Shown piece by piece: positions 22,772 to 34,996 of a DNA stretch of 64,000 nucleotides. The notes beneath the pieces were generated by a model, which saw nothing but the letters and a program-made list of their open reading frames with translations, had not been told where the DNA came from and did no database searches. Source of the DNA: Rutpela maculata (taxonomy: Eukaryota > Arthropoda > Insecta > Coleoptera > Cerambycidae); NCBI GenBank assembly GCA_936432065.2, contig OW386285.2:407232547-407296546 (forward strand), in the 5' to 3' direction. A program made the position numbers and the translations under genes. The stretch's first letter is position 1; the number at the start of each line of letters is the position of its first letter.

Positions 22772-23513
22772 ACGTAAAAAAATGTAAATTTTTTTACGAG
22801 CTAAAATCATATTTTCACGGTTGTATATTACATTATGAAATATATGTTTGTAAAATATATAAATATTTAGATATTAAAATGAAATATCATTCCACCAGAT
22901 TTCTATTCAATTACAAAAACATAAAAATCAAAAATTATTTTTTTCAAATTTAAATCATTAATAACATTTTTATTTACTGATAGATCTTGTTCAAAAATGG
23001 GGTTCTTCCTCTAGCTAACACTAACTTACTGTCCAAATTTTAATGCAATCGAATTTTTCTTTCTTGAATTATCGTTCTTACAAGAAACGTGACGTACGGA
23101 CGAACAGGACATTTTGAAAGTTGTTTAGAATTCGTTCACTAACACGATATGAAATTGTTTTGTTTGCGAGCGATATTTACGTATTTGCGAAGAGTATAAT
23201 AAACTGCGCAGCTGCCTGATTACTAATTAGGTTGCTACTTGCAGACGTCAAAAGTTAAATCGCGCATGCGCAATATTTTATTTCACATAATTTTTTGACA
23301 GTTCTAACAACCAATTAATTTTCGTTATTTCTTGTCATGTGACACAAATCACCCAATCATTTTAACATTACACTGATAACACCATCCAAGGAAGTTTTCA
23401 TCACTATAACAATCAAATTATTTAACTTTGACAACTTCATAATAATATTTTGTTGTGTTGCGACTTTTTGATTTTATTTTTTCAAAAAATTTTCTGACGT
23501 TCACAAATGCCTC
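22772..23513. other. Intergenic, no gene seen
   Basis: No feature supported. Confidence 0.5.
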
Positions 23514-23613
23514 ATAATTTTATGACAATCGAAAGCACGTTGCTTGGTAATAGCCCTCCGCCTTCGCCTCGGGTTATTACCAAGCAACGTGCTTTCGATT
23601 GTCATAAAATTAT
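23514..23613. repeat. Perfect hairpin, 39-bp arms, GC-rich loop
   Basis: Arm 23514-23552 is the exact complement of 23575-23613. The 22-nt loop is GC-rich (CCTCCGCCTTCGCCTCGG). The arm contains CGAAAGCACGTTGCTTGGTA, close to the CGAAAGCGTGTTGCCTGATA next to the hairpins at 5121 and 6561. Confidence 0.9.
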
Positions 23614-23865
23614 CTCGTACATTATCAATGTCCTAGGGATATTATAACTGAAAATGTCCTCTTGATTTTCACTATTTTCTGTAACAAGTACACCAAATTT
23701 GTGATTTTGAAAAATTTTCAATTTTTACGGTTTGCCTCTCGTTTGAAATTAATATACGTAGTGATGAATAGATTCTATTTGAAATTTCATAGATAATTCC
23801 TTCTACTGTTTGTGAAATGCTATAAAAAAAATTCTTTGCTGTAATTATAAGCATATATACATATA

Positions 23866-25934
23866 CAGTGTGTCCCAGGATAGATGTAACAAGAGGTGTA
23901 ATGAATCAAACATTTTGGAATGGTATTTGGGGATTGAGTCCTGCTTGTTGTATACCAAAAATGACTTGATTTGGTGTTCTACAGGGTGTTTTATAAGCAA
24001 AGTTGTAAAAATTACCACTAATAAAGTACCTTTATTTTTCAAAATATGAAAAAATTCCACTAAGAAAAGTTATTTAGAATGCAATTTTATATCTCTATAC
24101 CAAATTTCAGGAATATAAAATAATTTTTTTGAAATTTCCCATTTTTTCAATAAATTACTATTTTATTTTGAACCATTCAATTAAAACTGCATAGAAATTA
24201 TTTTTTGTGAATTAATATTTAAAGTTATGTAGAAGCTAAAAGTAGGCTATGAGAAAAGCAGTGGATACACATTTATCATTTATTATTGACACATCTGTCA
24301 AACGTAGTCAATATTATCCTTAATTTCTGTTTCAAATTAACGAACCAAGCATAAAAAATTAAGTGAAAATGGTACTCACAGTGCGTGAAAAAATTTATAT
24401 TGTGCAATGCTACGGAATTGGTGATGAAAACTCGCTAAGAGAAGTGGTAAGCCAATTTAATTTGAAATTTCTAAACACTGCTTTGACACGTACTCAGGCT
24501 ATGAGAATAATTCAAAAGTTTCTGGCTACTGGTAGTGTTCTTAACATGAAAAGAAAAATAAAGGCATATGATGAAGACAACGTTGAGGCTATTATAGCTC
24601 ATGCCTCTGTTATAGAAAATCCTAGGATGCCACTAAGAGAGATCAGCTCTTATTAATATTAGCAAGTCTGAACTCCAAAGAATTTACAAGGCAAAGAAAG
24701 TTAGGACATATAAATCAAATTATAAACATAGGTACGCTTGAAGAGGGAGATGACGGCCCTAGGTTGGATTTTTGTTTGACCATTGGAGAAAAAATCATGG
24801 AAGAGAGATTTTTTCATCATTTCATAATTTTCTCAAATGAATCCACATTCACAACCAATGGCGTTGTTTCATCTCCGAATTGTCGGTTTTGGGCTTTTGA
24901 AAATCCAAATTTTAGAATTCATTGTAGAAGACAATATTATAAAAAAGTGAATGTATGGTGTGCCGTTTCTTATCACGTTGGATTATTGGACCTTATTTCA
25001 TTGAGGGAAGGTTAAACCAGCACACTTATTTACAGCTTCTTGAAAGATTTTTTAGAGAACATTTAAATATTTTAAGAGATATGCCTTTAGTTCATTTTCA
25101 ACATGATGGTTGCTCTGGCCACTCCACAGAAATGGTTAATCGGTGGTTGAATTTAAATTTTGGAGAAAATTGGATTGCCAGTCATGGACCGATCAAGTGG
25201 CCGGCGAGATCCCCAGACCTATCAATATTGGATTTCTTTTTATGGGGTCGCCTCAAGCAGTTGGTTTACGCTGATCCACTTCCTAACGATGTAGCAGTAT
25301 TGAAGCAGAGAATTACAAATGCCGTAAACTCCATACCGTTAGATCATATTCGAAACAGTTTTAAGGACTTCAGGCGAAGGATCGAAATGTGTGTGGATGT
25401 GGGTGGTAGCTACGTCGAATAATAAAAAAATTATAAACATTGTTTTGTATTGGTCAATAATTAATTTGTTTAATCTTCCGTTAGTAATTGTTTCTTGTTT
25501 TACAATTAGTTCGATTAACATTATACCTTCTTACATCTCGTATATTCAATTTTTTATTTACCAATAGCCTACTTTTTGAGATGATTAACATTTGCTCCTA
25601 CACAACTTTAAATATGAATTCAACTCTTAATTCGCAAAAAATGGGAAGTTTCAAAAAAATAATTTTATATTCCTAATATTTGGTATAGAGGTATAAAATT
25701 GCATTTTAAATAATTTTCTTAGTGGAATTTTTCATATTTTGAAAAATAAAGGTACTTTATTAGTGGTGATTTTTACAACTTTGCTTATAAAACACCCTGT
25801 AGAACACCAAATCAAGTCATTTTTGGTATACTTTAGTTTTACAACAAGCAGGACTCAATCCCCAAATACCATTCCAAAATTCCAACATTTTTGGTCCATT
25901 ACACCTCTTGTTACATCTATCCTGGGACACACTG
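23866..25934 (+). mobile_element. Mariner-type transposon with ~290-bp inverted repeats
   Basis: The ends read CAGTGTGTCCCAGGATAG and its complement, flanked by TA at 23864-23865 and 25935-25936. The inverted repeats extend about 290 bp (23866-24160 with 25635-25934), far longer than the ~30 bp usual for mariners. The interior holds one transposase pseudogene on the plus strand. Structurally complete at 2069 bp. Confidence 0.9.
24369..25422 (+). pseudogene. Mariner-type transposase (frameshifted)
   Basis: The start ATG at 24369 opens MVLTVREKIYIVQCYG and a helix-turn-helix-like N-terminus (to about 24656). A middle piece at 24764-25015 contains FSNESTF, NCRFWAFENP and VNVWCAVS. A last piece to the TAA after 25422 contains FQHDGCSGHS, WPARSPDLSILDFFLWG and VGGSYVE. 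These are the DDE blocks of Tc1/mariner transposases, which cut and rejoin element ends at TA. The pieces lie in different frames, with shifts near 24655, 24745 and 24990. The usual first aspartate (FSDE) reads FSNE. By hand count 41 residues separate the second and third aspartates, which would place it in the DD41D group. Inactive. Confidence 0.85.
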
Positions 25935-27734
<1,800 letters not shown>

Positions 27735-28110
27735 TTGCTTCAAGCGAGGACGAGCTCATATATCTGGTGGACAGGAAAAGAATGAGGCTCTGATTATGGT
27801 TTAAATGTAAATTACGACAAAACGAAAATTATGATTTTAGATCAAGCAAATGATAACCATACACACACGTTAAGGATAGGTGACTATGTGGTAGTATACA
27901 GGATGGAGCTCTTGTGGACAAAATTGGCAACTGCGAATATGAGATTCAGCGAAGAACACAGATGGCAGGATCGGCAACTTGCCAGATGAGTAAAATTTTG
28001 GGTGATAGAAATCATACGAAATTCACAAAGATCAGAGTTCCTAACGTTCTAGTTTCCTCCATCATTCAAGTCTTTCAGACATGGGCCATTAGGGAAGCAG
28101 TCAGACGACG
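27735..28110 (+). pseudogene. RTE-type LINE reverse transcriptase, part 1
   Basis: Frames read FILVASSEDELIYLVDR, then DYGLNVNYDKTKIMI, then EYEIQRRTQMAGSA and FQTWAIREAVRR. These match the region after the YADD motif of insect RTE-like LINE reverse transcriptases (ASSEDEL...KKTKVM...EIRRRIAMAR...GAETWTIRKAERRR). Frameshifts separate the pieces and the YADD itself is lost. The protein resumes at 29060 after a 944-bp insertion. Confidence 0.75.
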
Positions 28111-29054
28111 CACAGTGGGGCAGGAATTCAAAAACGTGGCACTAAATCGTAAATTGAAATGAACTAAAGGACTATACGTTGTTGACATATGGCAAGGGGG
28201 CATATCAGTGTATCATTTGCCCCACTCTCTCACTTCAGTTAAGGTGACCTCGCTTACTACCACCTTCATGAAACAGTTGTTGTTAAGTAGTACCTGCGTA
28301 TGGCCGATGCGCTAAATTGGTTATAGAACTTTTAAGTGGTTAACCTCATTAATACCTGTAGTTTTTGGCTTAATGAACTATGGATCCAATACTATAAGGT
28401 ATGTACTGAATATATTACGTTATTTTACATTAATTGTTTAAGTTATATAGGTAGTATCATTATAGGTGAACTCTTTTAGTTTAAAAATTAAAGTCAAACT
28501 AGGGTACTCATGTGTACTCGTTAAAATTTAAATTGAATTCCTGAAAATGTATTTCATGAATATTTTTGAAACGTGTAAAAATAAACGAATGAAAATTTAC
28601 ATTGGTGTTTCACCGTTTATAAATTATGAGACAAAATAAATAAAAATTAAATCCGAAACCGTCAGTTCACCTGGTCAAGTTTGGCATATGCAATTCAGGA
28701 ACCCGGTATGTTAGATTAATAAAATGTGAAATTACCTAAGAATGGTAGAAAAATATCGAAATATATATATAATAGTTCAAGAATCCCACATAACTCGTAT
28801 TGGAATACGTCATTTTCGAATTTTTTTTTCAGAATGCACACACTTTTTTGTTTTCAGTAATACCAGAAACCTCTGTTTACTAAAATTGTTTCAATTAATC
28901 CCGAAGTAAACGTTTTCCTCTGCCAAATTGAAACAGCCATTTTTAATTTCTATATTTCAATATACACCCTCAGAAACCCTTATACACGATTTTATTAGGG
29001 ATTGGTACGAAAATTAGAATTATTGACACGTTTTCCAATTCCTGTCCCACTGTG
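28111..29054. mobile_element. Transib-like element with RSS-like CACAGTG ends
   Basis: The left end CACAGTGGGGCAGGAATT and the right end (inverted, CACAGTGGGACAGGAATT) form imperfect ~30-bp terminal repeats followed by AAAACGTG. The flanks are CGACG (28106-28110) and CGGCG (29055-29059), 5-bp GC-rich duplications with one mismatch. Removing the insert plus one duplicate makes the LINE frame continuous (VRRRIDAFE). CACWRTG-type ends with 5-bp GC-rich duplications are the signature of Transib, the superfamily related to RAG1. No transposase was seen in 944 bp, so this is non-autonomous. Confidence 0.8.
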
Positions 29055-29465
29055 CGGCGTATTGATGCTTTCGAGATGTGTGTGTTTACCACGAATTTCT
29101 TGAACAGTAAAACATTAACAGCTCCAGTCTTCAAGAAATAGGTCCCAAGAGCGACTTTCTAGCTTCGTATTCTCCCGAATCCTCTCATTTCTCGGTCACA
29201 TCAAGGGAGACAATATAGAAGGGAGACAATATAGAACAGTTGCTTGTTCAGGGAAAACCTTCAGATGTCAAGAGGCGAAGAGGACGCCATCCAAAACGTT
29301 GAGCTGATTTCACCAATGAGCTGATGGGAAAGAGTTCTGGCGAGACTGTGCACTTAACAGCCAACAGCGACAGATAGCGCGATACCGTAAGACATGCTAG
29401 TAGACAGAAACCAACTAGAATAATGCACGAATCACAGAATGTATGGCAAGACGTATAAGAAGAAG
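29055..29465 (+). pseudogene. RTE-type LINE reverse transcriptase, part 2
   Basis: Begins RRIDAFEMC (family: RRIDAFEMWCWRRML). Later pieces are LRILPNPLISRS (family LRILSFxGH), LLVQGKPSDVKRRRGRHP (family LIVQGKVEGKRxRGR.P) and NELMGKS. Many stops and shifts are present. It is the C-terminal end of the element begun at 27735. The long minus-strand frame at 29248-29553 is its shadow. Confidence 0.7.
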
Positions 29466-30871
29466 AGAAGAGGAGAGGATGAACACTTAACGTCGTAGAT
29501 GACATTTTGCACTTAGCAAAACCAGCGCCTAGGTTGTTTTTATCAGGGCCCACCTGACTACGGCTGCACTTGTCTTTTCTCTAACACTGCTTCTTACTCT
29601 AACCACTTCTTTCCTAATTATTTTTAAAATTTCTCCCATTATTAATCTCTGTGATCTGATCGATGTCCTGAATATACATTCAGGTATCGATCTAATACAC
29701 AAAAGTTCCCGAGATGTTAAACTTAAAGTTAATCATTCAAACAAGAAAAGACAAGAAATCAAGTAATACCGTTTATTGAGGTAATTCAAGTGTACAGTAA
29801 ATATGCAAGAACCTATCTAATAATATGTAAGAATCTGCCTACCAAACATGGCAAGGGCGGACGCCTAAATTAGAAAACGTGTATCTCAACCATCATACAA
29901 TGGAGAGTATGTAGTAGCAATCGACTTGTCACAGAAGATTCACAACTTATGACGGCATGTATGTTATATGAGGCTTTTCCGCTTCCTCGCAAAAACATAT
30001 AACTAGTAAAAGTTTTGTACCACGACTTGGACTTCGAGCGGCTCCTTTGGAGATGTCGGTGTGAACTCATTTATGGGCTATTCGGCTTTTTTCCACTACA
30101 GCGCTGAAATTTGAGATTTGCCTTCCGCACAGTGGACGGAAATTTCCAAAAAGTGGCCAAAAATCTAATTTTGTCATAGGCCGGGCATTGGTATTCGTTC
30201 TTACCACCACTGCTAATCGCGTCGACAGCCCCACGCATTCTGCTTTCAATAGCCAATAGTACATCAAAGTTTATTCCCTATATCACGAACTATATTTGCC
30301 GATTTTGTATGTAATGAAGGAAATATAATTTTAAAAATAAAGGTCCTCAGGTTGTTTTTCTGAATGGTGTATTTCAGCTTTTTTCGGTTGGACGTTATTG
30401 CAAACCGTTTGAATACGACAAAAAAAACTAATTAAAAATATATTTATCGTCGGGGGTTGCTTTTAGTGTAGAAATTGGGACATTAATTTATCTTTCCAGT
30501 TTAAAGTTATCAAAAATCGGCTATTAATCCAGATAAAAAAAATATGAAAAAATATTTACCCACAGGGGTTGTATGAGTATATAAAATAGCGTATTTCTGG
30601 TTTATTTCAGTTTAAAATTTAAATAATTGCTTATTTAAGACAAATAAAATAGTGACTTAAATATCTACCTTAAGAGATGTTTATAGGAGGAAAAAAAAAG
30701 ACAGGTATTTTTTTTAGAAGGGAAAAAATAGTTATACGTTTCGAATGTACACATTTAATCAGATGTGATTATTTTATACATATTTAGTCTTTTAAACAAT
30801 ATCTATTATGTCCTTCTCAGGGTCGTGTATAAAATGTCGAAGATTTGCTTTCTTGTCAACATTGTAGTAGT
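29466..30871. other. Intergenic, no gene supported
   Basis: A small palindrome lies near 29657-29692 (GATCGATGTCCTGAA and its complement). Minus-strand frames at 29870-30267 have mixed composition, but no family was recognised. Nothing firm. Confidence 0.4.
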
Positions 30872-31211
30872 GGAGCGCCTGGAGCGTTATAAACATGAAA
30901 ACCTCGGATTTCAGTTACAGTGATTGAAATTTAAAAATTCAAAATGGAACGTTAAGCTAATAATATATAAATAAAAAAAGTTTACCTATTAAAAAATTGT
31001 GATCTTGATTTGAATAAAAAAAAAAAAATGATAATTGCAACAATTCAAATAGTATAATACATATTAGGCTGTAGAATATTTTCTTATAACGAAATTAAGT
31101 TAACGTATCTATTTATATAGAAGCAGTAATCGGGGAAAAGAAGTAAATTAAGGGAAATTAAATAAAAGAGAAAATTACTAATAAAATAATTGTTTATTTA
31201 AACAATTTATA

Positions 31212-31490
31212 GTACAGTACCTAGAGGTAAAAAATATGCAAAACTTCGGAATAATGTCATATTGAACGGATTTCGTTCATTTTTGGCAGTATAATAGTAA
31301 ATGCTTCACAGAAAAGTTTCTATATTGTGCAGGGGCTTGCTAATTTATAGGGGGTGGATGCCCCTCTCAGGGGGTGGCACTTAAAAAATATATATATTTA
31401 TTGGAGCTGAAGTAGAATCAAATTTTAAGAAGAAAAGGTTCTATGCAATTTTTCACATAACTTGATAGTTTTTAAGTTATAACGACTTCA
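31212..31490 (+). repeat. Partial copy of the 10225-11925 fold-back end
   Basis: Reverse complement of about 11640-11925, including GTACAGTACCTA, TTCGGAATAATGTC, GGGGCTTGCTAATTTATAG, GGGGGTGGCACTT and ATAACGACTTCAAA. It stops abruptly at about 31492, so only one arm is present. Confidence 0.85.
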
Positions 31491-31649
31491 AATCTTTAAT
31501 TTTTGCAGGATTGTTATTGGCCATTTGCAACGATGTAATAACAAGCTTCCATCAATGACGTAATGAACACTGTTTAGACTTTTTAAATTATTGGAAATTT
31601 CCAGGAATAACTCGTAAAAGTTGATGTTCTTGTCTTTCGCAGTTCGCCA

Positions 31650-32165
31650 TTTTCAAAAGAGCAAGCGGATATGGTGCGAGTTCATAATTCATATAATTTT
31701 TAAGCTCTTCATCTTTTTTTTTAAATACAAATACGTTGAAACAGCAGCAATGAATCAACAGGAATCACATCGTCATGAATTTTAATTTTGTTATTTTTCG
31801 CCAATAAAGGATTTATTATATCTTTCCTTGATAATTTCAATTCGCGAAAATGTTTTCCCTCTGTATTCTTTATTACATTTAAATCTTTTTCAAAAGCATC
31901 GTAACAATTTGTATCTTTATCTCCAGTAATTCCGGTAGCAATGGACATAACAGCATCTGTATCGGGAAAAGGGCTGTGTTGCTTGAAGAAGTCCACCAAT
32001 CTTTTTACATGGACATAGTGATTCGACAGATGCTAGAATAGAAAGGGATGATCCCTTTCTATTCTAGCATCTGTCGAATCACTATGTTGATGACTTTTCT
32101 TGAACGATATATCACAAAAATGTTCTATGCCTTCAATAATATCTTGGCTATAACGGACAACTCAC
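31650..32165 (-). pseudogene. Fragment of an unknown multi-copy protein family
   Basis: Minus-strand reading from 32165: SQDIIEGIEHFCDISF, KKSHQHSDSTDARIERD, a break at the palindrome 32013-32087, then KRLVDFFKQHSPFPDTDA, MSIATGITGDKDTNC and DVIPVDSLLLFQRICI. A further frame gives ELKNYMNYELAPYPLALL. I recall similar blocks (LLLFQR, YELAPxPLSLF) in large sets of uncharacterised arthropod and cnidarian proteins, but know no assigned function. The gene is dead, with a palindromic insertion and frameshifts. Its position between inverted repeats suggests a transposon-borne gene. Confidence 0.55.
32013..32087. repeat. Perfect 36-bp-arm palindrome with 3-nt loop
   Basis: Arm 32013-32048 is the exact complement of 32052-32087, with loop TGA. 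On the minus strand one arm encodes HSDSTDARIERD of the flanking pseudogene. The other arm is therefore an inverted duplicate of coding sequence, as produced by template switching. Confidence 0.9.
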
Positions 32166-32538
32166 TTGATTTTTGCAATTAAAAATCGAGAACTACGTGC
32201 GTAAAGTTGTACATTGCAGCTGTCGCTGTCGTTCTCCCCTCCACGTTTTACTACCTGTTTAAGGTCCCTACGACCCTTATTACACTCAGGTATCTTTGAA
32301 AGATATTCTTCTATGTATATTTAGGTGAAATTCAACGTATACATAATTATTTAAAATAAAATTATATGCCAAAATATTAATTTTTTATAGTTTTTTGTTC
32401 AAATAATGATAAAATCAAAAGCACAAAATAATTTTTGGTAAACTTTGAAATTTATAGTATAAAAAATAAAATCCCACCTCGACCATATAAATTCATTCAC
32501 TGTAACAGAAGTCCGAGGTCAAAACCCCCAGGCGCTCC

Positions 32539-33955
32539 AATATAGTTGGAATTCGAATAACTGAAACTAAACGAAATAAATAAATAAGTAAATAACTATA
32601 GAATTGATTTTTTTCGAGACATTCTTTCAACGAGTCAATTTGTATTGATAGTATAACTTCAAAGGATATTATAAACATAAAAAGTTATTTAACAATTGAT
32701 TTCGCATCCCCTTGCGTCAAGTGAGAAATGCTGCCGATGCTAGCGAAACATTTGTCGCAGGTTGTAAAACATCCGAAATTTCGAAAAGATTGTTGAAGAC
32801 GGTTACGACTTTCTTGTATGTTATAAAGAAACATCTACATATTTTTTCAAGGTATGACAACGTAAGACTTTTTTGTGGCTCTACACAAATCTGAATCTAC
32901 TTGTAAAAGTTTCGGATAAACACTCTACAATATAACAACCTTCTTTTCGTTTTCAAATTCAAAACTTTCTTAATGCAATATAATAAAATAAAGTACTACC
33001 TCAAGTAAGCTGCTGGCAACTTATTACAAAATTTGGCTCACTATGTTCCGGCATGAAACTCTGTTTTTCTGATGATCCTCCAGTGCTGATATCCCATGAT
33101 CAAGTCGCTGGATGGATCTACATTACTTTTATGTGAAAAACTGGCCTTGGCAATGTTTGCCTTTTTGCCTGAAAACTCCATTAGGTTACGCGCCTTTGCT
33201 ACTTTTCCCATTTTGCCAACTTTCAAAATTTTCTAAGTACACCTTTATAGTAGTTCCTAATTCTGTAATAATGCTCTGAAGCGACATGACGGCGTACTTC
33301 CGAAATTTGTTCTTAGGGCGTTGAACGCCATCGTGCAAAGGCCTTTGGCTCACTTCCGAAATTTTTGCCTAGGAGGGAAGACAATTACGAGGTGGATAGA
33401 AACATGCAGAATTAAGTTCTAGGGACATATCCAAAGAAGGAGTCCACTGAAGGTAGCGCTAATATTAACAGTCATAAACTAAAAATAGAGAGATCATGGT
33501 ACACGTGGATAATAATAAATAAAAGGATCATGAACAATCTAGGAAAGGACCAAGCATACTGAGAAAGAGTAGCAAGAAATAAGGTATACCATAAAGAAAT
33601 AGCAAGGATATATGCTCTGTTGGAGTCAGGAATGGCAGAAGCAGAGGACTCAGAAGAAGTAGAAGTCTAGAAGCAAAAACATAAAAAAAGAGCTTAAACG
33701 CTCCTTCACGACACAATCCGGCAACGCTTTCACAAATATCTACACTTCCCTTCCACGTTCCGTTACCATGCGTCATGTGGCACTCGCTGCTGGCAACAAG
33801 CATGACTCTAATCATTCTCAGCAAGGACGTAGCCGGCCCAGCGGGCAGCAATTCCTACCGCACGCTGGTAAATCAATGAATCAATCACGTCGAATGACGT
33901 GAAAAGTTTTGGAAAAATTCGGTATACAACAGAATTTTATTACCATTTTATTAGC
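32539..33955. other. Intergenic, no gene supported
   Basis: Weak protein-like words occur (plus strand near 33560-33670, ending LLESGMAEAEDSEEVEV before TAG), but no family was recognised and no further exons were found. Confidence 0.4.
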
Positions 33956-34246
33956 CCAGTCAATGAGCATTCAATAAGGGGGTCTAGAGGGAAATGCCGA
34001 GATTACAATTTTTGACTTGATGGCTATGTTTGGACTATTTAGGAGGTAAACATACCAAAAGTCCCCGAACGTAGGATGACGGGGGGATGCTGGGGGGCAC
34101 GAAGATGGTCCCGGTTTTTCGCTCATATCTCGAAAACGGTTAGCCCTAATCAAAAAGTGGCTATATGTAAAATTAAAGCTGACTAAATTTTCTACAATAA
34201 TGTTTCTATTAATTTTTTTCGTATCTGTTATGGTTCAGTAATGAAT

Positions 34247-34723
34247 GGGCTCATTTAATGAATTTCATTTAGTAGTTGTTACTTCTTGTGGATAAAGTAT
34301 TACTTAAAATTAGACGATATTGAAAATTTCAGATGAATCCGATATGTGGTTTTCGAAATATATGACTTTTAAAAAGCACGGTGAGACCAACATCGTGACG
34401 TCAGAGGATAGATAGTAATATAAATCGGTGAAAACAGGTGATCAACTGAAATTCTTCACAAACACGCATAAGTTTTAAAACACACTGCTTAAGTTAACGA
34501 TTTGTAATATTGTGAAACTATAATAACGCGCTGCAGTTAGCCGCTTCGGCTAGCGGGTTCCTATTAAATGACGTCACGGCCGATACTCGACCGCGGTGCG
34601 GTCCATTTTTATGATTTTTTTTAGACGATTTATAGGTCTCACAAAATTCTAATTTTTTGCACAGGGTCTTAAAATGATAAGATCTTGCAGATAATTAAAT
34701 AAAAAAAAGTGCTAAATGAGCCC
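34247..34723. mobile_element. 477-bp element with GGGCTCATTTA ends in the LINE 3' UTR
   Basis: The ends read GGGCTCATTTA and TAAATGAGCCC, with AT on each side (34245-34246, 34724-34725). The uninterrupted copy of this LINE 3' UTR at about 41125-41150 reads straight across (inverted, AATGAATTGTATATC), giving an empty site. It contains a hairpin CCGCTTCGGCTAGCGG near 34540. No protein is encoded and the superfamily is uncertain. Confidence 0.75.
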
Positions 34724-34793
34724 ATTGTATATCTTTTGACCGAGCTTTTGACCATATTCTAACCTTAATATTAATTTTATTATAAATTGAAAA

Positions 34794-34988
34794 TAAATTT
34801 TAATAATCTACACTGCAGTTGATTATGTCAATTCTATCTTGAATTTTATGATATTTGTCGCATATTTGATTAATAGGAGAAAACTTTTTGATGTTTCTTC
34901 TCGGCGTCGGTAAATGAAAAGTTAGTGAATGCCTAGAGGTAATTCTAGGTACCTGAAAGTTAATACGATGAAGAATATCACTGCAGTC
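34794..34988 (-). pseudogene. LINE reverse transcriptase, C-terminal tail
   Basis: Continues the frame of 36163 across the hAT insertion: DCSDILHRINFQVPRIT, then FHLPTPRRNIKKFSPIN, QICDKYHKI and a TAA near 34794. LP.PR.N....SPI..IC..Y is the usual end of CR1/jockey-like reverse transcriptases. The conserved 3' UTR starts right after the stop. Confidence 0.75.
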
Positions 34989-34996
34989 TATTTTAC

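Larger units (their letters stand above)
30872..32538. mobile_element. Inverted-repeat element carrying an unknown-family gene
   Basis: The left end GGAGCGCCTGGAGCG and the right end (inverted, GGAGCGCCTGGGGG) begin repeats that continue through ACCTCGGAtTTC.GTTACAGTG (30872-30922 and 32498-32538). No convincing target duplication was found. Inside are a foreign repeat fragment (31212-31490) and the minus-strand pseudogene at 31650-32165. A DNA transposon is the natural reading. Confidence 0.55.

Noticed and set aside
29248..29553. 101-codon minus-strand frame
   Set aside because: Antisense shadow of the RTE-type LINE tail.
30128..30145. Another CACAGTG Transib end
   Set aside because: A lone heptamer without an inverted partner or GC-rich 5-bp flank.
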